From Dehalococcoidales bacterium (lineage in GTDB: Bacteria; Chloroflexota; Dehalococcoidia; Dehalococcoidales; UBA2162), in assembly GCA_020354275.1 (NCBI GenBank), contig CP070645.1, forward strand, positions 160,750-169,273: 8,524 bases of DNA, written 5' to 3'. Under the pieces are notes generated by a model. That model saw only the letters and a program-made list of their open reading frames with translations, was not told where the DNA came from and ran no database searches. A program made the position numbers and the translations under genes. Positions 1 to 6,064 of this stretch are shown here, piece by piece; positions within the stretch are counted from its first letter, which is position 1; the number at the start of each line of letters is the position of its first letter.

Positions 1-279
1 ACTGGGATGCATACCGCCCATGACGACCTTCACCCCCCTGGCTCTGAAGGCATCGGCGATCTGATATCCACGGTGCGCCGTGCAGGTCAGTGCCGTGATA
101 CCCACCAGGTCAGTATCCTTCTCGAAATCCACCGTAGTGATATTCTCATCGGTAAGGGATATTTCGAACCCCGGCGGGGTCAAAGCAGCCACCGTCGCCA
201 GCCCAATCGGCGGCATTACGGCCTTCTTTCGCCTTTTCAGGTTCTCTTTTGTGGCCGGTACAATCAGCTCCAGTCTCAT
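1..279 (-). CDS. B12-binding radical SAM protein, N-terminal fragment (cut by left edge)
   Basis: The minus strand reads open from an ATG at 277-279 to base 1 without a stop, giving the first 93 residues; the rest lies outside the window. The fragment begins MRLELIVPATKEN and continues with a P-P-I-G-L-A-T-V-A-A-L-T-P stretch (about residues 23-35), then D-E-N-I, D-L-V-G-I-T and, at the cut, V-V-M-G-G-M-H-P. This is the usual order of the cobalamin-binding Rossmann-like domain in front of a radical SAM domain (the family often named Fe-S oxidoreductase), where the strand ending in G-G-x-H-P closes the domain. The CxxxCxxC cluster motif would lie beyond the edge, so the catalytic class cannot be seen. 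An AGGTG at 286-290 is suitably spaced before the ATG. The gene is divergent from the alcohol dehydrogenase. Substrate unknown; members methylate or rearrange diverse lipids, tetrapyrroles and natural products. Confidence 0.8.
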   Translation of the reverse strand, partial: MRLELIVPATKENLKRRKKAVMPPIGLATVAALTPPGFEISLTDENITTVDFEKDTDLVGITALTCTAHRGYQIADAFRARGVKVVMGGMHPS

Positions 280-346
280 GCGGTACACCTGCCCTCTTTG
301 TGGCCGTGCAAAACTATTTTTTTATGCGACCGTATGTTACTTTATA

Positions 347-396
347 TTTCCCGCCACTGCAACAATATAAATCCCAGCCCTTTCTGCTGGCGGAAA
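347..396. repeat. Inverted repeat in divergent promoter gap, possible operator
   Basis: In the gap between the radical SAM gene and the alcohol dehydrogenase, TTTCCCGCCA (347-356) is mirrored by TGGCGGAAA (388-396), one base short of perfect, with 31 bases between. Inside the interval, CCAGC and GCTGG make a small hairpin with a 7-base loop (374-390), partly overlapping the right arm. It lies upstream of the dehydrogenase promoter and could bind a regulator or fold in an upstream transcript. No regulator is encoded beside it. Apart from this and the promoter, 280-485 holds nothing else I can recognise. Confidence 0.3.
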
Positions 397-433
397 TAAT
401 TAAAGCACTACCATGTTTTACCTGACCGGCTTA

Positions 434-463
434 TTGACGCCTTAATCAGTAAGGGGTTATATT
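434..463 (+). promoter_or_regulatory. Sigma70-type promoter for the alcohol dehydrogenase operon
   Basis: TTGACG (434-439) is followed after 18 bases by TATATT (458-463). Transcription would start near 470, leaving a very short leader that carries the G-rich ribosome binding site directly before the dehydrogenase start. Found by eye from consensus boxes, not tested. Confidence 0.55.
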
Positions 464-485
464 CACAAGAAAAAGGGGGGATATG

Positions 486-1559
486 ATGAAAGCTGCGGTT
501 TGCTATGAATTTGGTAAACCCCTGGTGGTAGAAGATATAGATATAGACCCGCCCAAGGAAGGCGAAGTGAAGGTCCGCATGGGTGCCACGGCTATCTGCC
601 ACAGCGATATCCATACCATCAGGGGGGACTGGGGCCCTAGACTGCCCATCCTGGCCGGGCACGAGTCGGCAGGTTATATCGAAGAAGTGGGAGATAATGT
701 GACCTTGGTAAAACCCGGTGATGCCGTTGTGGTGTCGCTCCTGACCTCCTGCGGGCGCTGCACAGCCTGTGTTTCCGGCCTCCCCCACCAGTGTGAGAAC
801 CGGTGGCCGTTGTCCCGTGAGAGCCGTATCCACAATAAGCAGGGACAGGATATCTACCATATGACCCGGACGGCTACATTTGCCGAGTACGCCATTGTCC
901 ACGAGTCCCAGACAGTCCCCATTCCCGAGAACATGCCCATAGACCGGGCTGCGCTCCTCGCCTGCGGGGTAATCACGGGTTTCGGAGCGGTGGTCAACCG
1001 CGCCCAGGTCAGGCCTTTAAGTAGCGTTGTCGTCATCGGTACCGGCGGAGTCGGCCTCAATTCGGTACAGGGTGCAGCCATATCGGGGGCTTATCCAATC
1101 ATCGCGGTGGACGTGCTGGACAATAAGCTGGAGGCGGCCCGTACCTTCGGGGCGACACACACCGTCAAGGCCAGTGATGAAGAAGCCGTGCCGACCGCGC
1201 GGCAGATGACATCCGGTAGAGGTGCCGATTACGTATTTGTCACCGTTGGCAGCGCCGCTGCCGTACAGCAGGGTTTCACGATGCTGGGGCCACGCGGCAT
1301 GGAGGTGGTCGTCGGAATTGCCCCGAGAGGGGAGACCGTTACCCTGCCGTCATTCCTCGGCGGCGAGAGAATGATCACCAGCAGCGGTATGGGGACAACC
1401 AGATTAAGCGTTGATGTCCCCAAGCTGGTAACCCTCTATCAGGCAGGACGCCTCAAGCTGGACGAGCTCATAACCGGCCGCTACCCCCTGGAACAGATTA
1501 ATGAGGCGATAGAGTCAGTAGAAAGGGGAGAGGCGCTGCGTAACGTAATTATGTTCTAG
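486..1559 (+). CDS. Zinc-dependent alcohol dehydrogenase, NAD-type
   Basis: A 357-residue cytoplasmic medium-chain dehydrogenase that would interconvert an alcohol and an aldehyde or ketone using NAD. Numbered from the ATG at 486, the catalytic zinc ligands are Cys38, His59-Glu60 (G-H-E-S-A-G) and Cys160. The proton-relay Ser40 and His43 follow the C-H-S-D-I-H motif. A structural zinc site is complete (Cys89, Cys92, Cys95, Cys103). The nucleotide fold has G-T-G-G-V-G at 185-190 and Asp209 at the end of the second strand, which favours NAD over NADP. The layout resembles the class III / benzyl-alcohol-dehydrogenase branch. Two ATGs are adjacent (483 and 486); the G-rich ribosome site (AAGGGGGG, 473-480) is better spaced for 486, and relatives usually begin M-K-A-A-V. 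The dehydratase-like gene follows 92 bases downstream on the same strand, probably in one operon. The family is certain; the substrate is unknown. Confidence 0.93.
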   Translation: MKAAVCYEFGKPLVVEDIDIDPPKEGEVKVRMGATAICHSDIHTIRGDWGPRLPILAGHESAGYIEEVGDNVTLVKPGDAVVVSLLTSCGRCTACVSGLPHQCENRWPLSRESRIHNKQGQDIYHMTRTATFAEYAIVHESQTVPIPENMPIDRAALLACGVITGFGAVVNRAQVRPLSSVVVIGTGGVGLNSVQGAAISGAYPIIAVDVLDNKLEAARTFGATHTVKASDEEAVPTARQMTSGRGADYVFVTVGSAAAVQQGFTMLGPRGMEVVVGIAPRGETVTLPSFLGGERMITSSGMGTTRLSVDVPKLVTLYQAGRLKLDELITGRYPLEQINEAIESVERGEALRNVIMF

Positions 1560-1651
1560 CTGCCAAGTGTTGTATCATAGTATTAGCGATTATCCGCACC
1601 GGTGAAACGATACGGGCTAGTGCGTGATATATAACGAACAAGGAGGAGATA

Positions 1652-3142
1652 ATGAGGACAAAGGAACAGTATATTCAGGGCCTTTCCGGGATGAAGCGGA
1701 ACGTCTACTACGATGGTGAACTGATTGACCGGACTGATGAACGCCAGATGGACTGCATTAATACCATCGGCACCACCTACGATGAAGCCTTAAGGCCGGA
1801 GTTCGAGCAGCTGTGCACCGCCACCTCGCATCTTACCGGCGAGAAGATCAGCCGCTTTAACCACATCCACCAGAACACGGATGACCTGCACAATAAGCAG
1901 GACATGACTCGCATGCTCTGCCAGAAGGTAGGAGGCTGCATCCAGAGGTGTATGGGCACTGACGCCACCAATGCCATCTATAACGTATCCTACGAAGCGG
2001 ACAGGGCCAACAACGGCACCACCCAGTACCACGAGAACTTCAAGAAGTGGCTCATTCGCTTCCAGAAAGAGGACCTGGTAGGCTGTTGCGCCCAGACTGA
2101 TGTCAAGGGGGATCGTATGCTGAGGCCTGCCGACCAGCCCGATCCTGACGCCTACGTTAGAATCAAGGAGAGGCTAAGTGACGGCATTGTGGTCAGTGGT
2201 TGCAAGCTGCACATCTCCGAGGCTTCCGTGGCCGACGAGGTGCTGGTGGTCCCTACCCGGGCACTCCGCCCCGAGGATAAAGACTATGCCGTCGCCTTCG
2301 CTATCCCGGGTGACTGGGACGGCCTGAAACAGGTGGTTACCATCCGTAACCTGAGGCCCAGGGAGCACTTCAAGCGCGGGTTTATGCCCGCCGCCACCGA
2401 TTCCTATATGATATTTGACGACTGTTTTGTACCCTGGGAGAGGGTCTTTCTGGCCGGTGAACCGCAGCACGGCGGGGTGCTGGCCCTCCTCTTCGCCCTG
2501 TTCCACCGCCATTCCTATTCGGGCTGCAAACCGGCCATAGGTGATGTCGTTCTGGGGGCGGCCGCCCTGGCTGCCCAGGTGAATAACGTTGAAAGGGCAC
2601 CCCACGTCCGCAAGATGCTGGCCGAGATTATCATGATCAGCGAGCTGGGCTACGCGGCCGGATACACGGCCTCCAATCTCGGCAAACCGGAGGTCTTTAT
2701 GCCCGGTGAAGGGTTTATCCCCTACGGCCCCGGCTCCTACATCCCCAATTCAATCTACTGTAACGTGGGACGCTGCCTCTCCGGTGAAGCCGTCTGGCAT
2801 GAAGCCGAGATCCTCTGCGATATTGCCGGGGGTGTAGTGGCTACCTTCCCCCATGAGAAAGACTTCGTCAACCCGGAAACAAGAGACCTGCTGATGAAAT
2901 ATACCAAACGCAGTGCCAACATGCCGGTGGAAGACCAGGCACAGTTCTGGCGCTATCTGGGCGACTGGCTGTGCTCGGCCAGCGGCAGCGTCAGGAACGT
3001 GGGCGGTTACCACGGCGGCGGCTCACCGGTCATGGAGCAGATTGCCATAACCTCCCAGTATGATATCGAGGCCAGGAAAAAGCTGGTCAGGTATATCGCC
3101 GGAATGAGCGGCGGGGACCGTGATGTCTTGAGTAGCCAGTAA
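1652..3142 (+). CDS. 4-hydroxybutyryl-CoA dehydratase / 4-hydroxyphenylacetate 3-hydroxylase family protein with [4Fe-4S] site
   Basis: A 496-residue protein of the HpaB/AbfD fold: acyl-CoA-dehydrogenase-like with FAD. In Clostridium AbfD this fold dehydrates 4-hydroxybutyryl-CoA to crotonyl-CoA through a radical mechanism. The residues that set the oxygen-sensitive dehydratases apart from the monooxygenases are present: C-I-Q-R-C gives Cys96 and Cys100, and H-R-H-S-Y-S-G-C-K gives His285 and Cys292. Together these match the four cluster ligands of AbfD; Tyr289 and Lys293 also match its active-site residues. The T-D-V-K-G-D-R flavin motif is at 149-155. Two acidic residues reported as important in AbfD differ: Asp250 stands in place of a Glu, and Gly451 in place of another Glu just before the H-G-G-G-S-P motif (454-459). 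It is therefore likely an Fe-S dehydratase or isomerase of this family acting on another acyl-CoA, rather than a proven 4-hydroxybutyryl-CoA dehydratase. AGGAGG at 1641-1646 is ideally spaced. It follows the alcohol dehydrogenase. Confidence 0.88.
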   Translation: MRTKEQYIQGLSGMKRNVYYDGELIDRTDERQMDCINTIGTTYDEALRPEFEQLCTATSHLTGEKISRFNHIHQNTDDLHNKQDMTRMLCQKVGGCIQRCMGTDATNAIYNVSYEADRANNGTTQYHENFKKWLIRFQKEDLVGCCAQTDVKGDRMLRPADQPDPDAYVRIKERLSDGIVVSGCKLHISEASVADEVLVVPTRALRPEDKDYAVAFAIPGDWDGLKQVVTIRNLRPREHFKRGFMPAATDSYMIFDDCFVPWERVFLAGEPQHGGVLALLFALFHRHSYSGCKPAIGDVVLGAAALAAQVNNVERAPHVRKMLAEIIMISELGYAAGYTASNLGKPEVFMPGEGFIPYGPGSYIPNSIYCNVGRCLSGEAVWHEAEILCDIAGGVVATFPHEKDFVNPETRDLLMKYTKRSANMPVEDQAQFWRYLGDWLCSASGSVRNVGGYHGGGSPVMEQIAITSQYDIEARKKLVRYIAGMSGGDRDVLSSQ

Positions 3143-3202
3143 TTATCAGGCAGGCCCCTTTGTACGGCGTCCGGCTCCCGAGATTAGAATAAGCAGGATA
3201 TG

Positions 3203-3235
3203 CCAGGCATGTCTTTCTGGAACAGACAGGCCTTG
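3203..3235. terminator. Weak hairpin between convergent genes, possible terminator
   Basis: Twelve-base arms 3203-3214 and 3224-3235 match at 10 of 12 positions around a 9-base loop. It lies 60 bases past the dehydratase-like stop and 47 bases beyond the stop of the convergent 2TM gene. There is no clear T-run on either side, so termination is a guess from position. Confidence 0.25.
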
Positions 3236-3281
3236 ATTAACCATATGGCTCCGTAACGGCCATAAAGGGTAATTTCGGCTA

Positions 3282-3566
3282 TTATTGCTCTCTTCTGATT
3301 TTCTCGGCTTCTCTCTCGATGGATGCCTTATCGCCCCTTCCCTGCAATACGAAAACCTGCACGAAGTTCACCAGAACGAAAAACCCCCAGATGCACAGGG
3401 GCCAGAGGAACCAGAGATAACCGCCCCGGTCGGTCAACGCCCAGACAATCACCAGCACGGAATTCACTATTGCCCAGGCCGCCAGATTACCGTAGAAGCC
3501 TTTTTTAGCCTCAACCCGTTTCTTGGCCAGCTCATATATTTCGTTCTCGGACATCTGCCCTGCCAA
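3282..3566 (-). CDS. 2TM domain-containing small membrane protein
   Basis: A 94-residue protein with a charged N-terminus (E-L-A-K-K-R-V-E-A-K-K-G-F, residues 12-24), two hydrophobic segments (about 27-44 and 51-75) joined by a short D-R-G-G-Y turn, and a highly charged C-terminal tail likely to form a helix (80-94). This order, with R-V-E-A-K-K-G-F before helix one, V-N in helix one and W-P-L-x-x-W-G in helix two, is the signature of the 2TM domain found alone or at the ends of histidine kinases and other regulators. The start is taken as TTG (3564-3566) because a perfect AGGAGG (3574-3579 on the opposite strand) lies 7 bases before it. The first ATG, four codons later, would be 19 bases away. 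It has its own promoter at 3629-3657. Function of the domain is unknown. Confidence 0.85.
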   Translation of the reverse strand: MAGQMSENEIYELAKKRVEAKKGFYGNLAAWAIVNSVLVIVWALTDRGGYLWFLWPLCIWGFFVLVNFVQVFVLQGRGDKASIEREAEKIRREQ

Positions 3567-3573
3567 TTCCTCA

Positions 3574-3579
3574 CCTCCT
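3574..3579 (-). promoter_or_regulatory. Ribosome binding site that fixes a TTG start
   Basis: CCTCCT on the plus strand reads AGGAGG on the minus strand. It sits 7 bases before the TTG start of the 2TM protein and too far from the next ATG, so it decides the start choice. Confidence 0.7.
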
Positions 3580-3628
3580 GATTCTTAATAGTCCCCGACG
3601 CGTGTATTTTAGTATATAGGTAGTCGTT

Positions 3629-3657
3629 TTTATAACATCTGGTTACTCAGTTGTCAA
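3629..3657 (-). promoter_or_regulatory. Near-consensus sigma70-type promoter for the 2TM gene
   Basis: On the minus strand a perfect TTGACA (3657 down to 3652) is followed after exactly 17 bases by TATAAA (3634 down to 3629), five of six positions of the -10 consensus. Transcription would begin near 3622, giving a leader of roughly 55 bases with the AGGAGG site close to its end. It is divergent from the hydrolase promoter. Confidence 0.7.
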
Positions 3658-3718
3658 TGCTAACGGTGCGGTACTCCCGGAGAAACGCTGACCGGTGTTA
3701 CCGTGCCATGAGAAACCT

Positions 3719-3746
3719 TTGACAGCAGCCTGGCCTCTGCTATACT
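3719..3746 (+). promoter_or_regulatory. Near-consensus sigma70-type promoter for the alpha/beta hydrolase
   Basis: A perfect TTGACA (3719-3724), a 16-base spacer and TATACT (3741-3746) point to a start near 3753. The leader then carries AAGGAG (3769-3774), six bases before the ATG at 3781. The -35 boxes of this promoter and the divergent one lie 61 bases apart, back to back. Confidence 0.7.
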
Positions 3747-3780
3747 TGAAATTGCGATAATAAACCTGAAGGAGCGAACC

Positions 3781-4587
3781 ATGCCGTATTTCAACAGCGA
3801 AGGAGTCAATATTCATTACGAGGTTGAGGGTACCGGCCCGGAGGTAGTCATGGTGCACGGGTTCGAGTCCAGCCTCGAGGGAAACTGGCGGCGCCCCGGT
3901 ATGACGGGTGTTCTTAAAACAGAAAACCGGTGCGTCATGATAGACTGCCGGGGCCACGGTGAAAGCGACAAACCCTACGACCCCAGGATGTACGGGGCCA
4001 AGATGCTCGACGACATCGCCAACCTCATGGACCACCTGGGTATCAGTCAAGCCAACTTCCTCGGTTACTCCATGGGGTCAAGCCTTTCCCTCAACATGGT
4101 GCTGAGCCAGCCGGAACGGGTAAAAGCGGTCGTCCTGGGCGGTTTTGCCCTGCCCAACTCCGACCCAGAAGAGGTGGAGCGCCAGGCCCGGCGCGGCCAG
4201 CGCATACTGGAAGCGCTGCTGGCGGACAGCATGGAAAGCATCGACCCGCGCAACCGTCTGGGGCGGGAGTTCCGCAGAGTAGCCGAATCGAGCGGCGCTG
4301 ACCTCAAAGCACTGGCGGCGATAAGGATGGGTCAGGCAGAGAGGAAAATGCCCACGCAGCGGATGGAGCCCGACACACTGGCAGAAAAGGTGCGTTCCAT
4401 ATCGATACCACTGATGACCGTCATCGGGAGTGAAGACCTGGCCCGCGGGGACAAATCCGCCCTGGCTATGCTGGTACCGGACGGTTGCCACTTTCAGATT
4501 GAGGGCAAAGACCACCTGACACTGGTACCTGACCCCAGGTTCCACGGGGTAACAAAGGCATTCCTTAGTTATGTAAATAACAGATAG
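3781..4587 (+). CDS. Alpha/beta hydrolase
   Basis: A 268-residue soluble protein with a complete alpha/beta-hydrolase signature. The oxyanion-loop motif H-G-F is at 26-28. D-C-R-G-H-G-E-S-D-K-P is at 55-65. The nucleophile elbow G-Y-S-M-G puts the serine at Ser97, the acid is probably Asp219 in G-S-E-D, and the histidine is His245 in G-K-D-H-L-T. A helical cap, rich in Arg and Glu, spans roughly 125-200. No signal peptide is seen, so it is likely cytoplasmic. Relatives include esterases, epoxide or C-C bond hydrolases and haloperoxidase-like proteins; the sequence does not separate these. It is a single-gene unit with its own strong promoter and terminator, and its stop codon lies in the first arm of the terminator hairpin. 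Confidence 0.9.
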   Translation: MPYFNSEGVNIHYEVEGTGPEVVMVHGFESSLEGNWRRPGMTGVLKTENRCVMIDCRGHGESDKPYDPRMYGAKMLDDIANLMDHLGISQANFLGYSMGSSLSLNMVLSQPERVKAVVLGGFALPNSDPEEVERQARRGQRILEALLADSMESIDPRNRLGREFRRVAESSGADLKALAAIRMGQAERKMPTQRMEPDTLAEKVRSISIPLMTVIGSEDLARGDKSALAMLVPDGCHFQIEGKDHLTLVPDPRFHGVTKAFLSYVNNR

Positions 4588-4620
4588 GGGAGAGTTTATC
4601 AGTACTCTCCCCTCTTGTTT
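4586..4620 (+). terminator. Strong intrinsic terminator, probably bidirectional
   Basis: A perfect 10-base stem (AGGGGAGAGT at 4586-4595 with ACTCTCCCCT at 4604-4613) encloses an 8-base loop and is followed by CTTGTTT. The stem begins within the hydrolase TAG stop codon (4585-4587). Read from the other strand the same hairpin lies 44 bases past the serpin stop, with a weaker T-run, so it may end both convergent transcripts. Confidence 0.85.
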
Positions 4621-4656
4621 AAACCCGTATTCTCAGATTAGTTGTCTCAATGCACC

Positions 4657-5931
4657 CTATGCACCCGGGTTAAGGACACGACCGACAAACAGCACGGCAC
4701 CGGTCTCAATGTCACGGATTAGAAAGATGAAGGGATGGTCAACGGTGACCTCAACCGGCGTCTCCGGCATTGCCGTCAGTTCCATAATAACCGCCGTGGC
4801 AGCCGCCGCCTCGGTACCGGCCTCATCCACAGAGACGAATGCTTTATGAATCACATCGGCAATGAAAAGCTCAGGCTTGCCTGTCATCCCCGAGAAGTCA
4901 GCCCCTGTGGTGAAGGCAACCGGCATACCCATCGCCGCCAGGGCCTTTTTCAGGGCGAAACTCGATTCGAACTCGAACTTGGGCATGGCCAGGTTGACCT
5001 CGCGGTGTCCCAGACTGTCCAGTATCCCGGCCACCTTCTGGGCATCCATAGCTTCTTCAAACGATTCAAACTGACCGTCCTGGGGCAGCAGAATCACCAT
5101 GGATAGCTCCCTGCCGTCATAGGACAGCTCCACCGCCTGATAGTCGTCGCCCTCGGCGTATCCGAACGACTCGGTCTGCCTCATCATTGGCACGGTAACT
5201 TCATCCCCATCAATCAGGTAGAATACCCCGTCCTCGGTCATATCTTCTTCGAAGGGATATTGCCAGGCGGCGTTGAAGTAGATGGCATTGGTCAGCACGA
5301 GTCTGGTCATCACGGTAATCAGGCCCTGAGGTATCAGGTCTTTTATCCGCTCCTCCGTCTGGTCACTTACCCAGTCGTTGATGGTGACCCGGGACTCCTC
5401 CGGTGCAGCCATGAAATCAAGGGTTCTCATACCGGCACCGTAGTTCTGGGCCAGGAGGTCAAGAAATTCAGCCAGGAAATCAAAGTCCTTCTGGCCCCAG
5501 AGAGCATTGACGATATTCAGCCGGAAGCCTTCATCATCCTTGCCTTTGGCACCTTCACCGCGGCTGGCCAGTTCCAGGTCAAGGCCGTTAAAAGCCGGGT
5601 GCAGCCTGTTCTGGGAAAGAACCAAATTAAGGGCTTCGGCCATCTGCTCCTCGGTCTCGCCACGGGCTCCAGCATAGGTCATCGCCAGGGCCAGCGATAT
5701 GCTGTAGGGCGAGTAGAACAGGTTGCCTTCCTCCTCCTTCAGCGCCTGGTATAACCGGAAAGCAAAGGCACTGTTGCCATCAACCAGGGCCGCCAGGTCG
5801 GGATCGCGCACATCAGGTGAAGACTCTCTCTCCAATCCTGATTTTATTTCTTCCCCGGATGCCGGTTGAGCACAGGCGGTCAGGCCTGCCACCATTGCTA
5901 GTACCACCATAAAAAGAAGAACCTTTTTCAC
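4657..5931 (-). CDS. Serpin family serine protease inhibitor, predicted lipoprotein
   Basis: A 424-residue serpin, a suicide inhibitor that traps proteases by inserting its cleaved reactive loop into its central sheet. The N-terminus M-K-K-V followed by a hydrophobic stretch and L-T-A-C (17-20) is a lipoprotein signal, so the mature protein should be anchored at Cys20 outside the cytoplasmic membrane. A linker of about 25 residues follows, then the serpin core with F-Y-S-P-Y-S-I (72-78), T-N-A-I-Y-F-N-A-A-W (214-223) and D-H-P-F-I-F-L-I-R-D (398-407). The hinge, E-A-G-T-E-A-A-A-A-T (370-379), has the small residues required for inhibition. Counting 15 residues from Gly372 puts the scissile bond near Thr386-Ala387, but the loop is about three residues longer than in antitrypsin, so this is approximate. 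The start is GTG (5929-5931), set by AGGAGG at 5940-5945 with 8-base spacing. Target protease unknown. Confidence 0.95.
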   Translation of the reverse strand: MKKVLLFMVVLAMVAGLTACAQPASGEEIKSGLERESSPDVRDPDLAALVDGNSAFAFRLYQALKEEEGNLFYSPYSISLALAMTYAGARGETEEQMAEALNLVLSQNRLHPAFNGLDLELASRGEGAKGKDDEGFRLNIVNALWGQKDFDFLAEFLDLLAQNYGAGMRTLDFMAAPEESRVTINDWVSDQTEERIKDLIPQGLITVMTRLVLTNAIYFNAAWQYPFEEDMTEDGVFYLIDGDEVTVPMMRQTESFGYAEGDDYQAVELSYDGRELSMVILLPQDGQFESFEEAMDAQKVAGILDSLGHREVNLAMPKFEFESSFALKKALAAMGMPVAFTTGADFSGMTGKPELFIADVIHKAFVSVDEAGTEAAAATAVIMELTAMPETPVEVTVDHPFIFLIRDIETGAVLFVGRVLNPGA

Positions 5932-6049
5932 TTTAGTTTCCTCCTGCTATTGTTTTCACTTCTTCACTTATAAATAACGTTAAAAGTCCCTATTGGTTAG
6001 GCTGACCGGGTAAAAACGTAACACTTCCCCGCCTAGAGTGTATGGCATA

Positions 6050-6058
6050 TGTTAGAAT
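6050..6058 (+). promoter_or_regulatory. Extended -10 element immediately before hisH
   Basis: TGTTAGAAT fits the extended -10 pattern TGnTAnnnT. The A of the hisH ATG is at 6065, 7 bases after the element, so transcription would start at or within a base or two of the start codon. No convincing -35 box is seen, as is common with extended -10 promoters. Supported by the absence of any Shine-Dalgarno before hisH. Confidence 0.45.
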
Positions 6059-6064
6059 AAGTAA

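Noticed and set aside
7..399. Two plus-strand reading frames of 96 and 130 codons
   Set aside because: They lie over the minus-strand B12-binding domain and the divergent promoter gap; their translations show no domain.
408..902. A 164-codon minus-strand reading frame
   Set aside because: It lies opposite the start of the alcohol dehydrogenase, whose motifs are complete, and its protein shows no recognisable family pattern.
1560..1651. CACCGGTG palindrome (1597-1604) and AT-rich TATATAA between the two operon genes, as an internal promoter
   Set aside because: No -35 box at a usable distance was found, and an 8-base palindrome alone is weak evidence.
5260..5754. A 164-codon plus-strand reading frame
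   Set aside because: It is antisense to the serpin core and has no family pattern.
5946..6049. Promoter for the serpin in the divergent gap
   Set aside because: AT-rich stretches are present on the minus strand, but I could not find -35 and -10 boxes with acceptable spacing.
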